Assembly (NCBI GenBank): GCA_022072255.1
Contig: JAJVHZ010000076.1
Span: 62,001-126,000 of the forward strand
Direction of reading: 5' to 3'
DNA: 64,000 nucleotides
Source of the DNA: Gammaproteobacteria bacterium
Lineage (GTDB): Bacteria; Pseudomonadota; Gammaproteobacteria; JAJPIJ01
This document shows positions 1 to 7,641 of the stretch, piece by piece. The notes below the pieces were generated by a model, which was not told the origin of the DNA, ran no database searches, and was given only the letters and a program-made list of their open reading frames with translations. The position numbers and the translations under genes were made by a program. Numbering within the stretch: the first letter of the stretch is position 1; each line of letters begins with the position of its first letter.

Positions 1-1
1 C

Positions 2-199
2 CGGCAGCCGGCGCTGTTCATCACCGCGACGAACGACGAGGTCATTCCCGCGCTGCATTCGCGCATCCTTCACGATGCCTGGGGCGGGCCGAAGACCTGG
101 TTGCAGCTGCCGGGCACCGATCACGCCAACATCGCCGATCACGCCCGGTACTGGCCCGCCATCACGAGCTTCCTCGGGACGGGCGCCGTGCGGGACTAG
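2..199 (+). CDS. C-terminal end of an alpha/beta hydrolase (partial)
   Basis: An open frame enters from the left edge and stops at 197-199, giving 65 residues. It contains TATNDEVIP, the usual setting of the catalytic acid in the alpha/beta-hydrolase fold, and LPGTDHANI, which carries the C-terminal catalytic histidine. The spacing of about 30 residues between the two fits the last third of a small serine hydrolase or thioesterase. The nucleophile region lies outside the window, so the substrate cannot be inferred. It converges with the NRAMP-like gene, whose stop is 10 bp away. Confidence 0.6.
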   Translation, partial: RQPALFITATNDEVIPALHSRILHDAWGGPKTWLQLPGTDHANIADHARYWPAITSFLGTGAVRD

Positions 200-209
200 G
201 CCGCGCCGG

Positions 210-1658
210 CTATCCGCGCACGCCGAGCACCGCCAGGACGTACATCACCGCCAGCGCCGCGTAGGCGAGGAAACTCGCGCCCAGCAGCCATGCGCGGCCC
301 GGCCGCGGTCTGGCCCACGGCGGCAGGTGGGCCGGCAGCAGCCGGTAGTTCAACAGGTAGAGCGCAACCGGAAACGTCACCGTGCCGATGAATCCGATGA
401 CCGCGCTCAACAGGATGAGCGTGCCGGGCTGATCGGCCAGCATGGTCAGGCCGGTGACCGCGGTCAGGACGCAGATGAACAGGAAATACCAGCCGCGCTG
501 CGAATAACGGCGCGCCGCCGGGAACAGCACCTGCACGATGTCGGCCTGTGTCCGCGCCACCGCGTCGGCGGTGGCCAGCCAGGTATCGGCGAGAAACGCG
601 GCCGCGACGATGAGGAACAGCACGCGCCCGACCTCGCCGAGGCTCGCCGCAAAGAATTCGCTCTGCACGACGGCGAGTTCGTAATCCTTCGGCAGCAGTC
701 CCTGCGGGAACAGTAACGCGTACGCCAGCAGGCAGGTCATCATCGTCGTGACGAGGTTGCCGAGGATGCCCATCAGCGTATCGGCTCGCAGATATCTCTC
801 CCACGCGCGCCAGCGCGCCGCGTCTTCACCGCTATCCTGCGGCAGGCTCCCGCTCACCGCCGCGGTCTCCGCGCGCCCGGTGATGAGCCCGGTGATGCGG
901 CCGTTGTGTGCGGCCATGCCGCTGCCCTTGTCGCGCAGCCAGTAGGAGTAGAACAGGATCCAGAAGCCGCCCAGACCGGCGAAGGTGATCGCGGTCAGCA
1001 GTCTGGTCGTGTCCCCCGGATCCCACGGCCGCGGCATTGGTCCGCCCCGACCGGCCAGCCCGCCAAGGAATTCAGGCACGACACGCAGCACCTCCGGCTG
1101 CACACAGGCCCACATCAGCCCGAGCACGGTGATCACCGCGACGGCCTTCATGAACCACTCGATGAGCAGATAGACCACCGGGCTGAGCACGATGGCCACG
1201 AAGAAGACGGCAATGGAGGCATAACCCCAGAACAGCGACTGGCCGCGCTGATCCCAGCCGTGCGGAATATCGGTCAATGCCGCAAGTGCGGTGCCGCCGG
1301 CGGAGGCGAAGGCGCCGAACCACAGGAACGAGGCGGTCATCAGTATCCACAGCAGGATGCCGAAGAGCCGATTCAGCCGGATGAAGCCGTGGAAGATGCT
1401 CTCGCCGGTCGCCAGCGTATAGCGCCCTATCTCCACCGTCAGCGGGTATTGCAACAGGCACGCGGGCGCCAGCAGCACCAGGAACGCCAGCCCGTACTTG
1501 GCGACCATGTACGGCCACCAGATTAGCTCGCCGCTGCCCTGCGCCAGCGCCATCCACACCACGCCCGGCCCGAGCGCGGCCAGCCAGCCCGGGAACGCCG
1601 GCACGGCGCGCCGCGGCAGTTCTGGCAGGGGCTCGGTGCCGGTTCGTGATGCGCTCAT
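210..1658 (-). CDS. NRAMP-like divalent metal transporter, atypical ion site
   Basis: A 482-residue polytopic inner-membrane protein with about 11-12 hydrophobic segments. The N-terminal GPGVVWMALAQGSGE opening and the later FYSYWLRDKG segment match the Nramp-related superfamily of Mn/Fe/Mg transporters. In canonical Nramp proteins TM1 has DPGN and TM6 has MPH as metal ligands. Here TM1 reads AQGSGE (residues 39-44) and I find no MPH, so it belongs to an Nramp-related branch whose substrate may not be Mn or Fe. A hydrophilic insert lies around residues 250-290. It begins 13 bp after the AmpG-like gene, so the two are probably cotranscribed. The family call is fairly sure, the substrate unknown. 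Confidence 0.7.
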   Translation of the reverse strand: MSASRTGTEPLPELPRRAVPAFPGWLAALGPGVVWMALAQGSGELIWWPYMVAKYGLAFLVLLAPACLLQYPLTVEIGRYTLATGESIFHGFIRLNRLFGILLWILMTASFLWFGAFASAGGTALAALTDIPHGWDQRGQSLFWGYASIAVFFVAIVLSPVVYLLIEWFMKAVAVITVLGLMWACVQPEVLRVVPEFLGGLAGRGGPMPRPWDPGDTTRLLTAITFAGLGGFWILFYSYWLRDKGSGMAAHNGRITGLITGRAETAAVSGSLPQDSGEDAARWRAWERYLRADTLMGILGNLVTTMMTCLLAYALLFPQGLLPKDYELAVVQSEFFAASLGEVGRVLFLIVAAAFLADTWLATADAVARTQADIVQVLFPAARRYSQRGWYFLFICVLTAVTGLTMLADQPGTLILLSAVIGFIGTVTFPVALYLLNYRLLPAHLPPWARPRPGRAWLLGASFLAYAALAVMYVLAVLGVRG

Positions 1659-1671
1659 GGCAATCGGCCGA

Positions 1672-2934
1672 TCACGGTGCGCCGCCGTTGTTCATGGTCG
1701 ACATCGGCAGGCGGCCGCGCCACAGGTACAGGACCACGAGGCCGGGCAGCGCCGCGGCGAAGGTGACGAGAAAGAACTGCGGCCAGCCCCATGCCTCGAC
1801 CATGTATCCGGCGCGCGCCCCGATCAGGATGCGGCCCACCGCCGCGAGCGCCGACAACAGCGCGAACTGGGTCGCCGAGTAGCGCGCATTGCACAGCGCC
1901 ATGAGCAGCGCGGTCGCGGCGCTGGCGCCCATGCCGGCGGCGAGGTTCTCGAGCGCGACCACCGCGGCCATGCCGAGGTAACTCTTGCCGGCCAGTGCCA
2001 GGACCCAGAACCCGAGGTTGGTCAGCGCCTGCAGGATGCCGAATCCCATGAGCGCCGGATACAGCCGCAGCCTGGTCATCCACAGTCCGCCCGCGATCGC
2101 GCCCAGTATCGTCGCCGCCAGGCCGAGCACCTTGTTGATGAGACCCACCTCCTGCATCGTGAAGCCGAGCTCCCTGATGAAGAAGGCCGTGCTCAGCGAC
2201 CCGGCGAGCGCATCCCCGAGCTTGTACAGCAGCACCAGCACCAGCATCGCCGCTGCGCCCCGGCGCGAGAAGTAGTCGAGGAACGGCTCCACCAGCGCCG
2301 CCCGCAGTGTGTGCGGTTGCCGCCCCTGCGCGTCCGGTTCGCGGGCATGGAGCGTCGTCAGCACCCCCACGGTCATCAGCGCCGCCATCAGCCAGTAGGT
2401 GTAGCGCCAGCCGATGCTGGCCGCAACGATGAGGGCCAGTGCGCCCGAGGTCAGCATCGCCACCCGGTAACCGGCGATGAACACTCCGGTGCCCAGTCCT
2501 CGCTCGCGCTCCTTCAGGGAGTCCGTGCGGTAGGCGTCCACGGCCACGTCCTGGGTGGCGGAGAAGAACGCCACGGCCAGCGCCGCCGTGGCGACGAGCG
2601 GCAGGTGCCCGGCAGGGGAGACCATTCCCATGCCGACGATCGCGACGATCAGGGCCAGCTGACTGAGCAGCATCCAGCCGCGCCGGCGGCCCAGCCCCAG
2701 CACCGGATAGCGATCCACCAGTGGCGACCACAGAAACTTCAGCGTGTAGGGGATCTGGACCTGGTTGAACAGGCCGATCTTCCTGATGTCGACGCTGGCC
2801 ACCGTCAGCCACGCCTGCATGGTGGAGGCAGTGAGTGCAAGCGGCAGTCCGGAGGCGAATCCCAGCAGTGCCATCTCGGCCAGGCGGCGCCCGGAAACTG
2901 ACGTTGAGGGCTTCGGCTCCATGTGGCCAGTCAT
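1672..2934 (-). CDS. AmpG-like MFS permease
   Basis: A 420-residue, roughly 12-helix major facilitator protein. The N-terminal stretch LLGFASGLPLALTASTMQAW, followed by FLWSPLVDRYP and a GRRRGW loop, is characteristic of the AmpG/PAT family. E. coli AmpG imports anhydro-muropeptides from the periplasm for cell-wall recycling and indirectly controls ampC; acetyl-CoA transporters are in the same family. It is shorter than E. coli AmpG (491 aa), which has extra C-terminal helices. The ATG at 2934 is used, with a second in-frame ATG four codons on; neither has a clear ribosome-binding site. It heads a two-gene minus-strand unit with the NRAMP-like gene. Confidence 0.75.
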   Translation of the reverse strand: MTGHMEPKPSTSVSGRRLAEMALLGFASGLPLALTASTMQAWLTVASVDIRKIGLFNQVQIPYTLKFLWSPLVDRYPVLGLGRRRGWMLLSQLALIVAIVGMGMVSPAGHLPLVATAALAVAFFSATQDVAVDAYRTDSLKERERGLGTGVFIAGYRVAMLTSGALALIVAASIGWRYTYWLMAALMTVGVLTTLHAREPDAQGRQPHTLRAALVEPFLDYFSRRGAAAMLVLVLLYKLGDALAGSLSTAFFIRELGFTMQEVGLINKVLGLAATILGAIAGGLWMTRLRLYPALMGFGILQALTNLGFWVLALAGKSYLGMAAVVALENLAAGMGASAATALLMALCNARYSATQFALLSALAAVGRILIGARAGYMVEAWGWPQFFLVTFAAALPGLVVLYLWRGRLPMSTMNNGGAP

Positions 2935-2994
2935 GTAGAGTAACGGCCGCGACCGGCCAAACAGTGCGGAAGCTTACACCGCGAGAGCGAGAAG

Positions 2995-3480
2995 ATGGGT
3001 ATAGAGATCGAAAGAAAGTTCCTGCTGCGCAATGACGGCTGGAAGAACGGCGTGGTCAAGTCCGTGCACCTGTGCCAGGGCTACCTGCAGACGGGCACCG
3101 GCAGCGCCTGCTCCATCCGCGTGCGGGTGGATGGCGACGAGGCCCGCCTCAACATCAAGAGCGCCACGCTGGGCACGACACGGACGGAGTTCGATTTCGG
3201 CATTCCGGCCGCCGACGGCCGCGCCATCCTCGAACAATTATGCGCGCGCCCGTATGTCGAGAAGACGCGCCACTACGTCGAGCACGCCGGCCACTGGTGG
3301 GAGATCGATGTCTTCGAGGGCGAGAATGCCGGGTTGGAGTTCGCGGAGATCGAACTGCGGCACGAACAGGAGGCCTTCGAGCGGCCGGACTGGATCGGCG
3401 AGGAGGTCTCTCACGATCCGCGCTACTACAACAGCAACCTGGTGAGGCATCCCTACAAGGACTGGAAGGCCCCCGCCTGA
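2995..3480 (+). CDS. CYTH-domain (triphosphate tunnel) phosphatase
   Basis: A 161-residue single-domain protein. It begins with EIERKFL, the ExExK signature at the mouth of the triphosphate tunnel, and continues with alternating charged beta-strands (SIRVRVDGD, ARLNIK, RTEFDF, WEIDVFEG, AEIEL) typical of CYTH proteins. Bacterial stand-alone CYTH proteins hydrolyse inorganic triphosphate or related substrates; some members are class IV adenylate cyclases. The short length without a CHAD domain and the NygA/NMB-like architecture favour a cytosolic triphosphatase. The ATG at 2995 follows a purine-rich GAGCGAGAAG site. It is divergent from the AmpG-like gene. Confidence 0.85.
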   Translation: MGIEIERKFLLRNDGWKNGVVKSVHLCQGYLQTGTGSACSIRVRVDGDEARLNIKSATLGTTRTEFDFGIPAADGRAILEQLCARPYVEKTRHYVEHAGHWWEIDVFEGENAGLEFAEIELRHEQEAFERPDWIGEEVSHDPRYYNSNLVRHPYKDWKAPA

Positions 3481-3530
3481 GCCGCAGCCGCCGAGGTCCG
3501 CGCCAACCCCGCCCGCGGCGCCGCGCCGGC

Positions 3531-3716
3531 TCAGGTACCGAAGAGGATGACCTTGGCGGTCTGGAAGGTCTTGTAGATCCCCCACAGCAGCGGGATGCCG
3601 ACCAGCAGCCAGCTCACCGCCACCACCGGCCAGCTCGAAGGATCCGCATGCCACTCCGGTCCCGACTCCAGGCCACCGGCCTGGGCCGGTTCGCTACTTC
3701 GCGTTTCCTGTTTCAT
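3531..3716 (-). CDS. Small membrane partner of the OFA-type MFS transporter
   Basis: A 61-residue protein with a polar N-terminal half rich in P, E and S and one hydrophobic helix (WPVVAVSWLLVGIPLLWGIY, residues 30-49). Its start lies 23 bp inside the 3' end of the upstream oxalate/formate-type MFS gene, so the two are translationally linked. Short one-helix proteins annotated as MFS transporter small subunit are known beside OFA-family transporters, and position and topology fit that group. A role in stabilising or regulating the transporter is inference. Confidence 0.65.
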   Translation of the reverse strand: MKQETRSSEPAQAGGLESGPEWHADPSSWPVVAVSWLLVGIPLLWGIYKTFQTAKVILFGT

Positions 3717-5226
3717 GGCTGAGTCTCCTCTCCGCTTCGAGCTCGGCGGCGGTCATGAAGTACTTGGCCGCCACCGGTTTCACCAGCATGTTGCTGACGA
3801 AGCCCAGCACCAGCATGGCGGCCAGGATGTAGAAGATGGAGTCGTAGAGGTGCTCCGGGGCGATGCCTCGCGCCACGTGCGTATCGTGTATGTAGTTCAC
3901 GACCACCGGTCCGAGTATGCCGGCCGTCGACCAGGCGGTCAGCAGGCGGCCGTGTATCGCCCCCACGAACTGGGTCCCGAACATGTCGGCGAGATAGGCC
4001 GGGATGGTGGAGAAGCCGCCGCCGTACATCGAGGCGATGATGCAGAAGCAGCCCACGAACAGCGCCAGGTGATCGCCGCGCGCCGCCATCGGCGCCAGTG
4101 CGTAGAGTACGGCGCCGAGCAGGAAGAAGGTGATGTAGGTGCGCTTGCGTCCCAGTTTGTCGGAAAACGATGCCCAGCCGATGCGGCCGAAGATGTTGAA
4201 CAGCGAGATGAGACCGACGAACCCGGCGCCCACGGCCGCCGCCGCGACCTTGTCCGCGTCGGTGAACTGCCGGAAACCCACCTCCGGCCTGCCGAACAGT
4301 TGTCCCCCGAAGGTCTCCTGCAGCATCGGCGAGGCGGCGCCGATGATGCCGATGCCCGCCGACGTGTTCAGGCACAGCAACACCCACAGCAGCCAGAACT
4401 GCGGCGTCTTGTGGGCGGTCTTCAGATGCACGTGGTGCAGGGTGATCATCGTGTTGCCGGCGGTCCTTGCCGCTGGCCTCCACCCCTCCGGTCTCCAGCC
4501 CGGCGGCGGCACGCGGTATCCGAAGGCGCCACCGAGCATGAACACGAAATACACCACCGCCATGGTCACGAACGTCTCCCAGACGCCGGGGTCGGCCGGG
4601 GTCCTGAAATGAACCATCAGCAGGGTCGCGAACGGCGAGCCGATCATGGCACCGCCGCCGAAGCCCATGATGGCCATGCCGGTGGCCATGCCGCGCCGAT
4701 CGGGGAACCACTTGATGAGCGTGGACACCGGCGAGATGTAGCCCAGGCCGAGACCGATGCCGCCGATGACGCCGGAACCCAGCCACATAATCCACAGCTG
4801 ATGCCAGTAGACGCCCAGCGCGGAGATGAGCAGCCCCCCGCACCAGCACACGGCCGAGACCAGGCCGGCCTTGCGCGGCCCGGCACGCTCCAGCCATCCG
4901 CCCCAGATCGCGGCCGCGCAGCCCAGCAGCACGAAGAACAGCGTGTACATCCAGCCCAGGTCGAACTGCGTCCAGTTGCAGTCGGTGGCCACCAGCGCCT
5001 TCAGCGTCCCGCTCGCCTTCTCCGCGAAGGTCGTGGCGCCGGCGGCGCAGGCCGGCACCGGTTTGCCATCGGCGTCGATCAGGGCCGCGCCGAGCGGCTT
5101 CCAGAACACCGAGAAGCCGTAGGCCATGCCGATGCAAAGGTGTATGGCCAGGGCGGCCGGCGGTACCAGCCAGCGGTTGAATCCCGGCCTGGCGATGATG
5201 CGTTCTTTGGACAGCAGCTGCGCCAT
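3694..5226 (-). CDS. OFA-family MFS transporter (oxalate/formate antiporter type)
   Basis: A 510-residue, 12-helix MFS permease. GLGLGYISPVSTLIKWFPDRRG, followed by GMATGMAIMGFGGGAMIG, is the OFA-family signature after TM4-5, and a second-half loop reads FSDKLGRKRTY. The founding member OxlT exchanges oxalate for formate; other members move other small carboxylates, so the substrate is not fixed by sequence. An extracellular loop after TM1 is expanded and holds two cysteines (about residues 58-82). Lying beside moaA, fdhD and the aldehyde oxidoreductase genes, it may export or import the acid products of aldehyde or formate metabolism; that is inference. It overlaps its 61-residue partner by 23 bp. 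Confidence 0.85.
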   Translation of the reverse strand: MAQLLSKERIIARPGFNRWLVPPAALAIHLCIGMAYGFSVFWKPLGAALIDADGKPVPACAAGATTFAEKASGTLKALVATDCNWTQFDLGWMYTLFFVLLGCAAAIWGGWLERAGPRKAGLVSAVCWCGGLLISALGVYWHQLWIMWLGSGVIGGIGLGLGYISPVSTLIKWFPDRRGMATGMAIMGFGGGAMIGSPFATLLMVHFRTPADPGVWETFVTMAVVYFVFMLGGAFGYRVPPPGWRPEGWRPAARTAGNTMITLHHVHLKTAHKTPQFWLLWVLLCLNTSAGIGIIGAASPMLQETFGGQLFGRPEVGFRQFTDADKVAAAAVGAGFVGLISLFNIFGRIGWASFSDKLGRKRTYITFFLLGAVLYALAPMAARGDHLALFVGCFCIIASMYGGGFSTIPAYLADMFGTQFVGAIHGRLLTAWSTAGILGPVVVNYIHDTHVARGIAPEHLYDSIFYILAAMLVLGFVSNMLVKPVAAKYFMTAAELEAERRLSHETGNAK

Positions 5227-5284
5227 GATGCAGGGTCCTCCAAGTCAGGCGTTATTGTCGTTTGAATTGCTGGCGCCGTGGCAG

Positions 5285-5307
5285 ACGGTTCGGGATCCTC
5301 GAACCGT
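5285..5307. promoter_or_regulatory. Perfect 8-bp inverted repeat, candidate operator
   Basis: The arms ACGGTTCG and CGAACCGT flank a 7-bp centre, GGATCCT. The element lies in the divergent region between the OFA transporter (start at 5226) and moaA (start at 5415). No T-run follows on either strand, so a terminator is unlikely. The 23-bp symmetric layout suits a dimeric regulator, but I cannot name one. Confidence 0.4.
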
Positions 5308-5384
5308 GCTGGCTGGCAGAGTGTCTAACCGGATGCGATAAGTCAAGTCATTGTCCGGACACGTCTCTGCGGCCGCGTGCCGGG

Positions 5385-5393
5385 TGGTATACT
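5385..5393 (+). promoter_or_regulatory. Extended -10 promoter for moaA
   Basis: TGGTATACT is an extended -10 (TGn plus TATACT) ending 21 bp before the moaA start at 5415, in an otherwise GC-rich intergenic region. No good -35 lies at the matching distance, as is common for extended -10 promoters. Confidence 0.4.
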
Positions 5394-5414
5394 TGGTTCC
5401 GGTCGAGGAATTCC

Positions 5415-6425
5415 ATGAGCCCTGCTCCCGCCAATCTCTCCCCGCAGCTGGTCGATCGCTACGGCCGCACCGTGAACTACGTGCGCATCTCGGTGACGGA
5501 TCGCTGCGACTTCCGCTGCGTGTACTGCATGGCCGAGGAGATGACGTTCCTGCCGCGCGCGCAGGTGCTGACCCTGGAGGAGCTGGCATTCATCGGGCGC
5601 GCCTTCGTCGATCTCGGGGTGCAGAAGATCCGCATCACCGGCGGCGAGCCGCTGGTGCGGCGCAACGTCAGCCGCCTGTTCCGCGACCTCGGCGCGCTGT
5701 CGCTGCGCGAGCTGGTGCTGACCACCAACGGCTCGCAGCTGCCGCGCATGGCGCAGGAGCTGAAGGATGCCGGGGTGCGGCGCATCAACGTCAGCCTGGA
5801 TTCGCTGCGCCGTGATCGGTTCAGGCAGATCACGCGGGTCGGGGATCTCGACCAGGTCCTGGCCGGTATCGAGGCGGCAAGGCGCGTCGGCTTCGAGCGC
5901 ATCAAGATCAATTCCGTCATCCTGCGCCATCGCAACGACGACGAGATCATCGACCTGGTGCGCTACGCCAGCGAGCGCGGCATGGACATCAGCTTCATCG
6001 AGGAGATGCCGCTCGGCGTCATCGGCGATCACGATCGCGCCGAGGCCTTTTATTCGAGCGACGAGGTGCGCCGCGACATCGAGCGGGCATACACGCTGAC
6101 GGCGACGGCCGAGACCACGGGTGGGCCGTCGCGCTACTTCCGCATCAACGAGACCGGAACGCGAGTCGGCTTCATCTCGCCGCACAGCCACAACTTCTGC
6201 GAATCATGCAATCGGGTGCGCCTGACGGTGGAGGGACGGCTGCTGCTCTGCCTGGGTCAGGAGCATTCCGTCGACCTGAAGCGGGTGGTGCGCGCCAACC
6301 CCGGCGATCTCGCCACGCTGAAACAGGCCATCCGCGACTCCATGGCGATCAAGCCCAGGGGACACGATTTCGATCTCGCTGCCCAGCCGGTCATCTTCCG
6401 GCACATGAACGTGACCGGCGGCTGA
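5415..6425 (+). CDS. moaA: GTP 3',8-cyclase (molybdenum cofactor step 1)
   Basis: A 336-residue radical-SAM enzyme that converts GTP to 3',8-cyclo-dihydro-GTP, the first committed step of molybdopterin synthesis, with MoaC. C31, C35 and C38 (CDFRCVYC) bind the SAM cluster, and FCESCNRVR followed by a cysteine about 14 residues later binds the substrate-side cluster. The ITGGEP motif is present and the protein ends in GG, which is needed for activity in this family. An open frame extends upstream to 5262, but ATG 5415 has GAGGA 7 bp before it and gives the normal length (E. coli 329 aa). First gene of the Mo/W island. Confidence 0.95.
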   Translation: MSPAPANLSPQLVDRYGRTVNYVRISVTDRCDFRCVYCMAEEMTFLPRAQVLTLEELAFIGRAFVDLGVQKIRITGGEPLVRRNVSRLFRDLGALSLRELVLTTNGSQLPRMAQELKDAGVRRINVSLDSLRRDRFRQITRVGDLDQVLAGIEAARRVGFERIKINSVILRHRNDDEIIDLVRYASERGMDISFIEEMPLGVIGDHDRAEAFYSSDEVRRDIERAYTLTATAETTGGPSRYFRINETGTRVGFISPHSHNFCESCNRVRLTVEGRLLLCLGQEHSVDLKRVVRANPGDLATLKQAIRDSMAIKPRGHDFDLAAQPVIFRHMNVTGG

Positions 6426-6528
6426 TCATCGCCGTGCCGGGGGCCGCTGCCATGGCCGCCCGCCGCATGCGCACCGCACCGCCGCCGGCCGCCGGCAAAC
6501 GCGCCGCACGCTCTCCCGCATCATCGCC

Positions 6529-7404
6529 ATGACGACCGATACCGCACGCTACCGCCCGATCATGACCGTCAGCGGCCTGCCGGCGACGCACGCGGTCACC
6601 GCGATCGACGAGTACGACCAGCCGCAGCCCACGCAGATTGCCGGGGAGAACCCGCTCACGCTCTACGTGGACAAGCGCGAGGTCGTCACGCTGATGACGC
6701 TGGGCACGCACCCGGAACTGCTGGCCCTCGGTTACCTGCGCAACCAGAGGCTGGTGAGCGATCTGCAGGACATCGTCTCCGTGCAGGTCGACTGGGACGT
6801 GAACGCCGTGGCCGTCACCACGCGCCGGGGCACCGCGGACTGGGACGAGAAGCTGAGCCGCCGCACGGTCACCACCGGCTGCGGGCAGGGTACCGTCTTC
6901 GGCCGCATCATGGAGGAACTGGACCAGCTGCGACTGCCGCAGGTGCCCCTGCGCCAGTCCATGATCTACGGGCTGCTCCGCAACCTGCACGCCTACAACG
7001 AGGTGTATCGCAATGCCGGCGCGGTGCACGGCTGCGCACTGTGCGCGGGCACGGAGATCCTCACCTTCGTGGAGGACGTCGGGCGGCACAACGCCGTCGA
7101 TGCCATCGCCGGACAGATGTGGCTCGAGGATACCGCGGGGGAAGACAAGGTCTTCTACACCACCGGCCGGCTGACCTCGGAGATGGTCATCAAGGTGGCG
7201 CAGATGCGCATTCCCGCGCTGCTCTCGCGGTCCGGCGTCACGAAGATGGGCCTGGAGCTCGCGCAGAAGGTCGGGGTCACCATGATCGCGCGCGCCAAGG
7301 GCCGCCACTTTCTCGCGTTCCACGGCGCCGAGAACATCGTCCACGACGAGATGCCGCCGCCGCGCCCGCCCGGCACCGGCGCCCGGCCAGCGGGGCACGA
7401 TTGA
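6529..7404 (+). CDS. fdhD: Formate dehydrogenase accessory sulfurtransferase FdhD
   Basis: A 291-residue FdhD. In E. coli FdhD passes sulfur from IscS to the bis-MGD cofactor of formate dehydrogenase. The family's catalytic CxxC is seen in HGCALCAG, with TTGCGQG and FVEDVGRHNAVDAI also present; the latter is the conserved cofactor-binding stretch. The C-terminal 15 residues are proline-rich and low complexity. It follows moaA by 103 bp. No formate dehydrogenase is in the window, but Fhc releases formate, so one is expected elsewhere. FdhD could also serve other Mo/W enzymes; that is speculation. Confidence 0.93.
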   Translation: MTTDTARYRPIMTVSGLPATHAVTAIDEYDQPQPTQIAGENPLTLYVDKREVVTLMTLGTHPELLALGYLRNQRLVSDLQDIVSVQVDWDVNAVAVTTRRGTADWDEKLSRRTVTTGCGQGTVFGRIMEELDQLRLPQVPLRQSMIYGLLRNLHAYNEVYRNAGAVHGCALCAGTEILTFVEDVGRHNAVDAIAGQMWLEDTAGEDKVFYTTGRLTSEMVIKVAQMRIPALLSRSGVTKMGLELAQKVGVTMIARAKGRHFLAFHGAENIVHDEMPPPRPPGTGARPAGHD

Positions 7405-7641
7405 CCGGCGCACGGATCGGCGCCGTCCGTCCGCCGACCGGCCGCATCGGCGGCTCGCCGCCGCGCGGACCCCGGCGACCGCGACGGCCGCCGGTGCCCT
7501 CGTCGCCATCCGGATTCCGCACCCGTCGCCGTGCCACGCGCGCGCCCCCCGCTCCTCGCCCGGATAAAGTCCGTACCGTTCCGGCCGCTACCCACCGCAG
7601 ATGCGCGACAGCGTTCAAACCAGCCGGGGTCGCGGCACTCC

